A stretch of 64,000 bases of DNA from Glossina fuscipes (Eukaryota > Arthropoda > Insecta > Diptera > Glossinidae), in assembly GCF_014805625.2 (NCBI RefSeq), contig NW_023998415.1:30198243-30262242 (forward strand). The letters are read 5' to 3'. The stretch's first letter is position 1; each line of letters opens with the position of its first letter. The position numbers and the translations under genes were made by a program. The notes beneath the pieces were generated by a model, which was not told the origin of the DNA, did not search any database, and saw nothing but the letters and a program-made list of their open reading frames with translations. Below, piece by piece: positions 43,440 to 55,527 of the stretch.

Positions 43440-44030
43440 ATTTTTGTCAATTGGCGACAACGTTTTTTCTTTGTCCGAACAAACAAAAAAAAAAGAAAGT
43501 AAATCTGTCTTGCATTGGAGATGAAAAATGGATGTATTTTGAGAGCTCCAAGCGTAGATCCAAATATACCAACCACCCCGACTGCGAGACTGAATCGTTT
43601 CGGCGGGAACGCGTTATTTTGTGTTTGATGAGATCAGCACTGCTTGGTCTGCTATTAGCTGTTGAAAAGTCTGGTGGAACGGTTACTAACAAAAAAATAA
43701 TCGATTTCAACCATTCCCTGTTCAAAAAAGTAAGAAATATCAAAGAGAGGCAACATAAGGCCCTTTTTTTACATGACATTTGGCGGTCCCTCTACACAGC
43801 AAAACCGGATCGGCAATACATTAAAAGAATTCAATTGAAAAGTACTAGCTCCCGCGTGTTGCTAATCAAACTCGGGCCTTTCCGATTGTTGCTTGTTTAT
43901 AGCAGGGGCAGAGGTGCTTGCTAGGCAGCGCTTACATTCTGGCCTCAAAAGAGCAACAACTTTTTTGACTTGACGTTTGAAAACGTATAACTTCAGATGG
44001 GTCATACTTTGAGTAAAATATTTTTTTTTT
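43440..44030 (+). mobile_element. Decayed mariner transposase relic 3
   Basis: The plus strand encodes, across two frames, GDEKWMYFESSKRRSK (near 43522), then VDPNIPTTPTARLNRFGGNA, LLKSL, a KERQHK block and a degraded LHD region. It ends near the GLLAR/QRL-type C-terminal segment around 43930. Its nucleotide sequence is similar to relic 2, for example ACTGCGAGACTGAATCGTTT here versus GCTGCGAGACTGAATCGTTT there, so both derive from one mariner family. A 157-codon frame remains open but does not follow the original transposase frame throughout. Confidence 0.72.
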
Positions 44031-44992
44031 TTTGTATTCTTCATTGTTCGGTCGGGTTTGTTCATCTATTTGTCTAACTAGCGGGCTATCGCCTATTGTT
44101 GGAATGCATACGATCGAAAGAATTGCGATAAAGATTTGAAATATCATTTTTATATACTTACTTAAGTTAAATGAAATATTCACGTTACTGAAAACGGCGC
44201 CTGCCTACACGTCACACCCAGACAAAAATCCTTAGCTTATAGTCCATAGGTGCTATTGATCGGAAATATGAACATTTTCTACGGCCATTGTAAGAACAAT
44301 TCTGATCGACCGCCCTTCGATGTGCTCTCATATTACGGGTTTTATGCGTTATTTTCCGATGATGGTGGACATTAAAGATTCGTTCTGTGGCATACATAAC
44401 TTCCTCAGCCATTTTTTAATCGATTTGCATTATATGAAAGAACTATACATATGCGCATACTGGACCAGTGCATATGCATAGAAGTTTATTAAAAGTAATT
44501 CCCGCAGGCATTGTTTAGGATATGATTTTTCTGACCCTCATTTATTGTGACATATGGGATATTACAAACATATTAACGCGTGCAGATTGCCAACAAAATG
44601 TTGTTGGTTTTTATAAACTCACCAATTTTCCTTTAACATACAAATAAAGATAAATAAATATACTTGCGTACTCATAAACATTCGCATACACACAAACACA
44701 CACACGCATAATATGTGTAATAAAAAAAAAAAAAAAGGAAAAGAGAAAAAATAAAATAAAACTTAGTAACCTCGTGCACCTTTCGCCAGGACCGCGTATG
44801 TTCCGTTGATTATCCGTCTGGCATGATGTTCGTTTACATGTATGCGTCGGATTCTATTGGTCTTTGGCTTGCTAACTTAACTGCTCATGCAGACAACGCC
44901 AATAACAATAATAATGTGAGAAACCGTAATAGTCTGATTTTATAGGTTGTTCAAGCACTTTATTCTACATGTTCTCCTCAACTTTTTCCTTT

Positions 44993-45031
44993 CATTCATT
45001 CATTCATTCATTCATTCATTCATTCATTCAT
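44993..45031. repeat. (TTCA)n microsatellite
   Basis: Perfect tetranucleotide repeats of ATTC/TTCA of about ten units in otherwise non-coding DNA. No gene is visible from 44030 to 46450, apart from TA runs near 45205-45245 and 45293-45315. Confidence 0.9.
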
Positions 45032-46453
45032 AACATAAAATACAATATTATGTGGACATAACATTCTTTATTCTCTTTTTTTTCTTCCATTGCCCTATGG
45101 CTTTGAAATTCATTACAATCCTTATAGTCGCGTTTTCAAATCCACTTACCATTCTTGTCAGTTTTATAACAAAGTAATAAATCATATGTTCATGTTTAGG
45201 TAACCCAAGTAAATATATATATATATATATATATACGGTATATATAAAAGTTTATACATATATGAATATATAATGCATTTATATATGCGCAGATATATAT
45301 ATATATATATATAAATTTGCATATTATGACAACAGACTATTAAAGTGACCTATTTTTATAACGACTATTTAGTAGGTTTACGATTGGTTTTACCATAATA
45401 TGTTAACTGCTTTCTCCGCATTACTTGCTCATATCGGATGTCGTGAAACATGATTATGAAGTTAATTAAGGAAGCGAGCCATTGTATGTTTTTACATATA
45501 TTTTGGATTTTTTTTGCTCTTTTTTTTTTTTTTTGTTCAATTATTTAGAAAAAATTTTATTCTTGATATAACGAATTTTTCGCGAAGCGTATATATATAT
45601 ATATGTGCTGAGATGTTACAGTTCAATACCTTCTTCTCTTTTATCTGACAATATCTAATCTCTTGAATCGGCTAACAGTTATCTTTAAAAATTTGTTCTT
45701 TTCTTTAGTTCATAGCGTTTCTAAATAAAAATACATCGGTATAGTTCGTATAGATGTGGGACTGAAATCGGTTCAAATGGTTTTTGCGCAAACAACGAAT
45801 ATCTAAAACGTACAATTTTCTTGCTTCAGGATATGCGGTAAACGTGACACTTTCTAGCCTAAAATCTTCGAGCAAAAAAAGAATGCGAAAGATACGAAAA
45901 GATACTTGGATATGGAACGGGATTTTCATAATTTTCGGATTGCAGACAAATGATAAATATTAGTAAAAAATGTATTGCAAGAAAAGAATTTTTCAGTACA
46001 CATTCGTTTTTAAGTGCCCTTATTTTCGCGCCTGACATAAATAAATAGGTCACAGTAATGTTCTACATGAAGTGCAGGAATTTAATTTTGAAAAGAAAGA
46101 GTTTTCGTTTTGGCTGAAGAATGTAGCGTTTGTTTTGTGCTTAAGAAACTAAATTATTATCCATATCGGGCTAGTATTAGTTAGGATTAACTCTTTACCT
46201 AGGAAGATGTTTGAGAACGTTATGCAGTCCCTTAAGCTGCAAAAAGAGGACAAGCTCTTTATTAAGCAAATTTGAAGTTTGAAGATTTACAGTCAACATC
46301 TCTCGAATCTTGCAGAAATTATTGCTTATATCATTGGCAATAAATTTCAGCCTACGATAAGCGCGAAGGTGAAAGCAAGTATTTATGAATGAATCACAAT
46401 TGGGATTACATTTTATAAAATAGTAAGAAAATTTAAGTATGAAGGAATGTTCC

Positions 46454-46889
46454 TTACTCGACCAACGCAGAGGTTGTGCTCGATCCGTATTTCCAGTTCG
46501 GAGGAACTACGCTTTGCGTTTTGGATACGAGACTCAACCAAAATCAAACGGAATTTACCATCCTTATCCTTGCGATTACGTTCTAAATGCTTGCGTATAG
46601 CAACGGCCTTTTTAATCATATGATATACATCTTCGGGTATGCCAGGTTTAAGTCCAACAGATTTCATAATGCGTAATATCTTATTGCCATTAACGAATCG
46701 CACTTGAGCCACACCATGTGAATCACGAAGTATGATACCTATTTTGGATGGTGTTAAACCCGTTTTGCCTAATTTTTTAATTTGCTCATTAACATCTTCG
46801 GCATTTAATTTCAATCAATCTGAAGCAGTTCTTCTATAAGATAAAGCTGATTGCGATATAATCTTAGCAGGAGCGTGCATACAACCCAT
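46454..46889 (-). pseudogene. RpS13: RpS13 processed pseudogene
   Basis: The minus strand carries an intronless copy of the small-subunit protein S13 (uS15 family). The start MGCMHAPAKIISQSALSYRR corresponds to the normal N-terminus and the start codon is at 46889. Codon 25, normally Trp, is TGA. The core is nearly intact ([20 protein letters not shown] and [20 protein letters not shown]). After VESRI a deletion of about 20 bases removes the His-Arg-Leu-Ala-Arg-Tyr region and shifts the frame. The original C-terminal codons ([18 protein letters not shown]) then resume in another frame to a stop at 46454. Missing introns plus disabling changes fit retrotransposition. No clear poly-A tail is visible. 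Confidence 0.9.
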
Positions 46890-47990
46890 GTTGGGTGATT
46901 TTTATTTTACCAAAGAAAAGAGTACAAGAAGCCATCAGAAAGTTTATAATCGCCTTAGGGCGAATGTTTGATAATTATCACTTCATACCTGTGCATGAGA
47001 GTTGGAAAATAGTTGGGAAAATGCGAACGCTTCAGGTCGTTGATCAGATTCGATTCTACACGACATTTTTACCTGCCTCTACATCTTTTAGAGGTTAAAA
47101 GTAACAGTTTTCTTGTCTTCATGTAGACATACATCTGAGCAGATCAAAACCATTTAAATGGTTGCGCGTAGCTACTGCTTATTTTGGTGTGAAAACATGA
47201 TCCGAACGTCCAACTCAAAATCTCATGCCTACGAGCAATAGTAGATCTGTTTTCAGGGAATTACCCTGCGTGCTTATGTATATTACAAACGAAAAACAAA
47301 AAGAGAATGAACAGCACAAAGTTTGGGGATATGAGCTCCAAAAGAATTACTTAGTTCTCGATATTGATGAAACTGTCACGTGTGGAATCATTTGGATTCT
47401 AAGCACTTTCACCTTATCAATGCGAGGAAATTACAAAATACATACATATATATTCGTATAAGCAATGTTATGTTCTTATTCATGTTTTATTTAGTGAATG
47501 AAAAAGTATGAAAACATAATATGAAATAAATGAATGGAAAGTTCAACCTTTCATTCCGCAGAGACTTTTAAAAAGTCCAAAGTTTTGTATTTTCTTTTTC
47601 TTATTATAATATTATACATAGGCAATTTTATAGAATAGCATTATTAGCGATGTGCAACGTAATGGTGAAGAAAGAAAATAGCGACCGAAAAAATATTACA
47701 TTCAACTTGGAGCGAATGGCCCAATACCCTAAACTAGATGCTGTATAATATAATGATTGCAATATGAAGCGATAAATCGATAGCATGTCCTGTATGTCGT
47801 ATAGAATTTATAATCATTCTTCTGTACCACAACTTCGCACAACTCTGTATTGACCAGCACATAAAACTGATCAGAGTTGGCTCTCGACCTTGACGTTCAG
47901 ATTTCTTTGAATGTAAAAATAGAGGATGAAATTGGGATTTACCGAAAGGCGGGCAAAATGATAAAAATCAAATAATGTTAGAGAATATAT
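46890..47990. other. Non-coding stretch between pseudogene and mariner relic
   Basis: Two open frames of 67 and 78 codons show no recognisable similarity or codon bias. Nothing else is supported. Confidence 0.4.
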
Positions 47991-47994
47991 ACAT

Positions 47995-48830
47995 ATATAT
48001 TTATAGCAGAGGTTATTATTTAGGTTGGACATGAAATTCGTTGCGTTGGTCCTCAAAATTCAAACGCAATTTTTGCTATAATTTGAATGCAGTTTAGTAA
48101 TCCAAATATATGTCATTTTGATCGATAACTTTTTGATATTTCTTTCATGAAAGCATTTTGTGGGAAAAAAACAATTTCAACTTCACGTTTAAGAGAGTTT
48201 AGCAGGGAGCACAATAAATGGAATTCAAAAGGGTACAAGGTCCGGACTATACATTGACAGCATCAACATTTTCTAGCTAAACTTTATTTATTTCTAACGG
48301 TCCACTACATACGCGTACACAATCTTGCATTGTTGTGATGATGAGATGACACCTTTCTTGCCTTGCGGCTTAATTTCGATTCTTCTCAGCAGCGATACAC
48401 AAATAAAAGCTAGCTGCATGAAATATTTTACATGTTCGTTCGCGTGTTAATCAAGTATCAAGTCCCTTTTTCTATCAAGTTTTCAAATGATTCCAAAGTA
48501 TTTTGGCTTAATGTTCAATTTCGTAGCGATGTGATAATGTACACCGATCTTCTATAACTTTTTGAAGAATTTTATCGATTTTATCAACGTTTGGCAGACC
48601 ACCAGAGTGTAACCGCGTCTTTGATATCAACGTTTCCCAAACAGAAATGAGCAACCATTCAGCGGCTTATCGATCTTGATAAACTATCTTCTTTTCTCAA
48701 ACCTGCGAAGCATTATCGCTCGATATCAAGTGATATTGTAATGTTTAGCGAGCTTTTCAAAATTTGGCTTTACTTTCAAAACGAAGTTACCGTTGACTGA
48801 ATTAACAAATGTTAATTATCAACGAAGTGT
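47995..48830 (-). mobile_element. Decayed mariner transposase relic 4 (different lineage)
   Basis: Minus-strand reading passes a degraded helix-turn-helix part (SGGLPNVDKIDKIL..VIEDRC, near 48600-48540; KLNIKPKYFGII). It continues with an AEKNR block and the HHNNARLCTR block, corresponding to HQDNARPH. It ends with DLVPFEFHLLCSLLNSLKRE (near 48240-48180), corresponding to PDLVPSEFHLF. These blocks differ from relics 1-3 and indicate another mariner subgroup. Several stops and shifts are present, so it is inactive. Confidence 0.65.
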
Positions 48831-48839
48831 CATCTTTCG

Positions 48840-49917
48840 AGTATGACTCGATATGCGTAGCGCAACTCTAATGCCGCCTATTTTTACCTAATATTTGCTC
48901 ATATATATTTCCCTTGCTTTATATAGAAAGCGAAAAATTTAGATTTTTTTTGTGTTTAAATTCAATGCTTAAACTTTATAGCAAGATGTTCTGTTCACCG
49001 CAAACAGTTTTCTAAATAATATTTAATTAGTAACTCATTACAGTTTCATCGAACGCGCTTTCAATAATTGCACAAGAAATTGATTTGATTCGATAAACCG
49101 TTTGTACAATACGGCATGGCCGCGAATCCGCGACACATCGATCGCGATTTCTTACAATTCCTGCAGTGACACCGCCTACTATGTTGCACAAGTTAAAAAA
49201 GGGAGCTGCTGTAAACGTTGGCATCCGGCCACTACTCAAGTTGCCTAAACTAATACTATTTCTAAGATCTGTAAACGTATGCTCTGAGAGTACAAAACTT
49301 GCCAGCGTCAAAATGTTCCCGATTTTCGATGCATTGACGCAGCATATGATACGGTAATGGACAATACTTGCTCTGTATCATATTAATTTTGCTAATGAAA
49401 CGAGTTTTGCGTCGAGGTATAGAATTAAATCACAGCATTAATGTTGTGCCAACAGCTCCAGTAGTCCACACCATTGCCAGGGCTTCATCTAATTCTGACA
49501 TTGACAATATGTCTCTCAACATATACATTTATAATCAGCTAATAAGTCTTTGTTCGCGAGCAGCGCCTGCGCAAGCATGCAGCTGGTGCTAGATCGATTC
49601 CATTCAAATTGTGGGCTGAACTGTTCGAAACGTGTCACGCGGCGGCTACACATGCTAGGCAGCACCAAAGCAATGAGTTCAAAAATTTGACACGCGCCTC
49701 ACGTCACTCGCAAAACGCGAGTGATCTCTGCTAACCAATCATTTCGAAAAGCATCAACAAGACAATCGGGCACAACAACAGAGGCATAAGCAAATTATCA
49801 ACCAACAGCAGCGGAGCAGAGCTTCGCTTAAACTGCAAGTTGTTATACCCACATCATCGCATAACATAATTAACAGTCACAAAATGTGTATAGGAGCCAT
49901 TGACGCGTTTCTCTTTG

Positions 49918-49948
<31 letters not shown>

Positions 49949-50525
49949 CTGAGGCTACAAATTCATTTATGATGATTTCGTTTGGCGTTAGTAAAGGTTG
50001 CAGTGTTCGCTTCTTCTTATGCTACAGACACTTTTATTCAAAACTATTATAAAGAACATAGGGAAACACATCAACGTGGCGAAGCAGATGCACGAAAGAG
50101 CTCTAGCATGAAAACTAGTAACATTTTATTTGAAAAAAGTTTTTAATACAATGGCCTGGAAGTTTAGTTAATTGAAGAACATAAGAATAAAAGAATTTTT
50201 TCACTTTTTGTCTTCTTTTTGAATAATTTATTTAAATTACATATATATGCATATGCATATCTTTTTGGAACCGAAAAACCTTAATAGTTTTCCGATAAAA
50301 AAAAAAAAAAAAAAATTAAAAATGAATCGAAGAACGAAGAGAAAGATGAAAAATAAAGACGAGGCAATTTCTTGCGAGCAGACAAGATGAGGGGGAGGCG
50401 AGAAAAGGAGAAGATGGAAGAAATATCAAAAATAAACTTTAAAACAGGATGAGGTGTCATAGGTACTTTCAAGAATGAAATATTTATGTTAGTGTGTTGG
50501 TGATATTATTATTTACTATTTGAAG
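48840..50525. other. Non-coding stretch
   Basis: The stretch 49030-49600 is more GC-balanced and holds overlapping open frames of 63-94 codons on both strands, but I recognise no domain. A CT run lies at about 49918-49940 and a poly-A run near 50297-50314. Confidence 0.4.
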
Positions 50526-50527
50526 GT

Positions 50528-50940
50528 ACTGTGAGGAGCCAAGGTCATCCTTCGTTTTGGCCTCACAGTTTTTCCATCTCTGGTGGGGGGAGAGTGTTAG
50601 TTTAAGATAGAGAATAAGTTAGGGACTAGAAGTTAGAGAGTAAGCTACAGAATAGGTTAGACAATGAGGTAGAGCATAAGAGAGAGAATAGAATAGGAGT
50701 AGATTAAGAGTAGAATAAGAATAAATTAAGAATAGGGTAGGGTGGAATAATTGAGTTAATCATGTAGGGAGTTTAGTGAGTGATGTTTAAGAAGTCGGTC
50801 GCGACCGCGGATAATCAATATTAAAATAAATAATAAAAATAAGGAACACTATAAACGACTTGTAATACAAATTTCTTGTGTTTCCTGGGCCGCTGAGCTA
50901 CCCCATCCCCAGAGAATGGGCCGCAAAGGCCCTCACACTA
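50528..50940. mobile_element. Possible LTR or terminal unit with hairpin
   Basis: The unit begins with an imperfect hairpin: ACTGTGAGG at 50528 pairs with CCTCACAGT ending at 50569, with CCAA/TTGG extending the stem. It ends near 50938 with GGCCCTCACA, an inverted match to the start, TGTGAGG...CCTCACA. LTRs typically start TG and end CA. Inside is a purine-rich, degenerate tandem AGAATAAG/TTAG repeat (50600-50760). An ACAAATTTCTTGTG segment lies near the end. No second LTR, polyprotein or convincing primer-binding site is seen, so a solo LTR or unrelated repeat remains possible. Confidence 0.3.
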
Positions 50941-52990
50941 CTCAACGGCGAACCGAGATATGGCTACGTGGTTAACAATCAATCAATTGAATACCACGGC
51001 TTGTAAAATATGCCGCTCATTACCCAGCGAGCCTCTAACCGTTACTGAACTATATCAATCGCATATTGTGAAGCGTAATAACTATGAAAAGCACAAGGGT
51101 AGCAGCACTCGTTAATAATATTAAAACAACATTTGATTCACTCATAGCTATCCGTTCCTATCTGTGTCTTCACTCCTTGGCCGCAAATCAAAATCAAATC
51201 AAACATAGTAAACCCGACCGTAAAATCGGTCAAATGGTGGGCGAAACATTAAAAGATATTGCGAGCGTTACAGATGTTATGGGAGCTCGCGTGTCGCTGA
51301 TAATTTTTTCAACAACAACGTCTAGCATATGCGCTTGAATTTAAACAATTTTATAAACAAGTTTACCTTAGTGCATAGCACAACAAATATAATTTCATTC
51401 AATTCACATGCTTCCGTTCAACGTGCACGAAAGTGTGCAAAATTTCTAGGCAAAAATGAAATAACGTTGTGTGAAGCAATGAAATTTGGTGGCAGGTTTG
51501 CAAGTGAAATTCTTTCCGATTATTTTATTGAGGCCCAAATTTACAGATCAAGATTCCTAAAGATAGGGTGGCACTTTTATTCATTCGACCAAAACTTACA
51601 TATCACATTTTCAATTAAAAAATGACAAAGTAACTAAAACAATAGGAGAAGGACGCTCGTTACATTTGGCCCTACACTCGGTTATCCACAAGCCTACAAG
51701 ACATTAGATGTTATCAAGATATCAAGTAGATATTAGAAAGTTTGCGAAGGGAAATTCAAAATTCGCATTTCTCACCTTAAAGGGTTATTGTGCTGGACAC
51801 CAATTTATTTAATACGCGGCAACAAGACGGTGACAGAGAATTTGGAAAACCAAATATTCTAAGATGACAGAGATGGAAACAGTATGTTTCATCATAGTGC
51901 ATGAATTTTCAGTTCAAAAATGAACTAAACTACAATAAAACAGATGACACTGTAGCGTGATGACTAGATGAAGCGAATAGGAGCATAAAGTTAGAAGTTG
52001 AAGCCAAATTTCTTATATCGTAATGACTAATGACTTGTTTACTTTAATTGCAATTACGTTTTAAATCATTTCATTCCGAAATAGGCGGCAAGGCTTCAAA
52101 TAAAAACAATTTCCATAGAAACGTTACACTTCGCCATAGTCGAGGGCTTATTACTCGGACGATAGCATTTGTTCAAGATGGCAATGATCTGAATGAACAT
52201 ACGTCCGGCTTAGTGGTTGTTTTAATAAAACATCCCAAACTGAATGGAGCCCATTATCGAACTTAATCAAAACTAATAAGATATTATATACGGCTGTAGC
52301 CGAATCTTTCATGCTCATCAACTTTATTGAGAAAAAAACATAAGGCCAAGGAGACGAAAGACTTAAAATTTGGTATCGTACAGTATTGATGGTACGCAGC
52401 CATTTTCTTCTTCTTATTGCAGACATATCCCTAGATAGACTAAACTCCCCAGAATATATGTTCAAATTTTTCTTATCATATCTTATGCTGCTGTAGTTTA
52501 TTGTAAATAAGTAAAAGACCCGGAAAGCGGAGGTGTTCTCACTAAAGTTTGCCCTGTAGGTGTATGCTTTCTACTTGCAAGCAAGAACCGACCATCGATA
52601 GTATGTGTAAAAAACAAATAAAAGTGATTAGGAGTGCAAAATATATTTACACTTACGCAACAACGGCTGTAATGGCTGTAGAATAAGAGTCATGATGAGG
52701 TAGGACGAGTGCAGTATTGTGAAAGTAGCGAAGCGAGGAGGTACGCTGACCGACAGATATCTGATTCGTAAACGAAGGAGCGAATAAAAATTACCTCTGT
52801 AGTATGAAGTCAGTTAATGTAAATGTTGACAGCACAAACTGACAGACTGTCATCAGAATTCGTTCTTTTTGTGTTGCGTTCTCTTTCTTTTCTTTTTTTG
52901 GGTTCAAATGTAAATTATTTTTTAATATAAAAAAAAAATTCATCTTTACATCGCTTTAATACTAGTTAAGTGTTTCAATCCACTCTCCTG
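50941..52990. other. Unassigned stretch right of the LTR-like unit
   Basis: Open frames at 51084-51338, 51329-51625 and 52048-52266 (plus) and 52151-52465 (minus) are moderately GC-balanced, but I recognise none. They could be degraded element-internal sequence. No splice structure or conserved motif is visible. Confidence 0.3.
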
Positions 52991-53049
52991 TCCCATGTTC
53001 GGAATAAAAGCGAATATGCATATGCCTTTCGTCCTTCTTTTCGATTGCC

Positions 53050-53480
53050 ATTTCCTTAATGAAACAAGCCGTCTCTCCCGTTTTACAGCGTCTGATCCTT
53101 TCTGCCACAATACCAATTGTCATAGCGATTGTAAATTCAGCAGCAGCGGAATCTTCCGAAATCGTCTAACTTAGCTGCGTGCAAGTGCTAAGAGGGCACG
53201 CTATTATCAGTTTCCAGTAAACATATTTTCCGAGACCTTCCCCTATTTGAAACGATTCTGGCATTAATATCCGCCGCTTTCTGCACAAGGCAACAAACAT
53301 GATATTTAAAAGCAAGTCTGTGATCTGACATAGCTCCCAGATAATTGCAAACGAGAGATGACTGCTTGACCTGTACCCCGAATCAGATTCTACAAGCTGC
53401 TGACCTCTTATGACCACAACTTCTATTTATGCTCCACACATTCCAATAATTATGGCATCTCTAGAAAGCTGTACTCTTCT
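53050..53480 (-). mobile_element. R1/Jockey-type reverse transcriptase relic
   Basis: Minus-strand translation gives, in order, IEVVVIRGQQLVES (near 53420), YLGAMSDHRLAFKYHV (near 53340), a QKAADINARI block and TISEDSAAAEFTIAMTIGIV (near 53150). These align with the C-terminal thumb region of non-LTR reverse transcriptases (KTEVVLI, YLGVMIDHRLNFKYHV, KASRIQSALAR, RTISEDAACVIAGMIPI). Frame changes and stops occur between blocks. Related sequence may extend to about 53800. It is an inactive fragment. Confidence 0.6.
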
Positions 53481-53799
53481 CGTATACCAATGTGGATTGA
53501 ATATACCCCTGAACAGTGGGAGACTTAAGCCCGGGAAGCTTGAGACTATCGTTTTCTTTTCTGTTTCTATCTTCACCCTTCTGGAAGATGGGTTGATGAT
53601 CCCTGCTTGACTAATCTTCACTCAGTCTCCACCCAGGCGTCCACCGTCCCTAAACCCGCTTTCCCAAACGTTTGTCCTTTACCGTCACACATTAGTGTCA
53701 TTGGTAAAGCCGCTCGCGTTTCCAATAGGTTACAGTTTCTTGTACAGGCCGTTAGCCCAGGCATTGGAATTCCCGACAATTACGACTAGAAATCTCTTG

Positions 53800-55527
53800 C
53801 GATCATCAACCACCAATTCTTTTGACATATGTTGGAATTCGACATACGTTCAACTTTAAGGAGCACAACAGCCGTGAAAGTATATCCTCTATAGTTCAAT
53901 TTACTTAACTTGTGCAGAATTAGCTTCTAAAGGGTTATTTCGTCGGTACTAGGCCAAGTAACTTCCATTACTCGGTTTGTTGTAACATCCCGATCGCAAA
54001 CAATACGCCTTAGCTTCCATTACTATTTATATCGTTAGCTAAGTCTGTGGGGATGTAAGCTACACTCCCAAACAATTTAAGCATCCGCCTGCCCGCCTGT
54101 ATGTCTCTTCTTCTCTTTTCGTGTTCAAACTACAGACAACGATTTTTGAGATATTTCCACAATGGACGATACTTTTATTGAATTGTCCATCAGACCATAG
54201 TGTAGATCGTTTTAACTTGTCTTAATACAAATACTTACCTTGTTTAAATTTGTATTGGTCCATTGTGTCTTCAGCACATTAATATGCACGATCCCATATT
54301 TAAGTGCGAACAGAGCGGAATGCAATCTCTTTGAGTGTCATTTTCACACACCCTGATGGGTGTTAGTAGAAGCAAAGCGAATTGAAAATTAGCAAATTGT
54401 CCCCAAAACCATTCTCTTTAGCATTATACTCGTCCATGCATTCCTTCTCTTACATAACAGGTAACGACTTGGACACCCATTTTGGCCAGTTTTCAATTCA
54501 ATGCAGACGTTTACTTGTAAGCTCCTGCACAAAAATACAGGTCTGTTTGGGATAACTGTTGTTTACTTCACAGTTTTCCCATTAAGATGGTGTACAAACA
54601 CTTGTCTGTCGTTCACTTTATCTAGTGTAATATGATAATTCTCTCAGGTACTCAGACACTGCGATACGGATTTCTTTCTTCGTAATTTCTTCTGTTCTAT
54701 GCAATATGTTCTTTCGGAATATAAACAGGTTCATAGCATAATTATTATTGAGAACTTTATTATAAAATATTTCTCACTAAGGGATGAACGAACGGGAGGG
54801 CATCGTTGCTAAGACAGCAACAACAAAAATGTGCGTAACGCTCAGGCGCGCAGGCGAAATTCATGTCACATCATTTTTAGCTTACAACTTATTAACGAAA
54901 GGCGGTAAGAGGGGTTAGGGGAGACTTATTACTATTTTGTTATTTGCAAACGAGGTCGAGACTTTTTCAAAAACATATTTTAATTCTTAGGATTGCTTTC
55001 TATAGAAAGGTGCTTCAAAAAATATAATGAAATGTTATACGGATCGTGTGAAGCGCTTAATTATGCCGAATTGTACCTATTTAACCAAAATAATAAGGAA
55101 AGCATTGTAATCTGCAACTTATAACAAAGACCATGTCATGGATCAAAACTCGCAGACCTCTGCCAATTGTGAAGTAATTGCAGAACAAAAATTGAAGTAA
55201 AACTTGGTACACCGATAGGTCGATCGGATATGACGATTTACTGGCACGCCCACTATATAGGCAATTTGTAATTTTTATAAGCCAGTTTCCAGCTAATGAA
55301 AGTTTTTGTCTAAACATAAAATGCAAGACTGAGCCCAACAAATAGCAAATAGTTTTTCCATAATCTAGCAACTCTAAGGGGCAACTCAATAATTTTCATT
55401 CAATTTTCAAAGCAATAAAAAATTTAAATTCTCTCTACTATTTTTGGAAAGCTTACGAAAATTCTACCACTTTGGGCGATTTGAATGCAAAATTTTCAAA
55501 GAAAACAGTTGAAAACCGTTGAAAACC
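53800..55527. other. Intergenic DNA upstream of the thioredoxin pair
   Basis: A diverged member of the dispersed repeat family lies near 54110-54220 (GTTCAAACTACAGACAACG, TTGAGATATTT). Otherwise there is no supported feature. The promoter of the first thioredoxin-domain gene is expected near 55400-55520. Confidence 0.4.
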
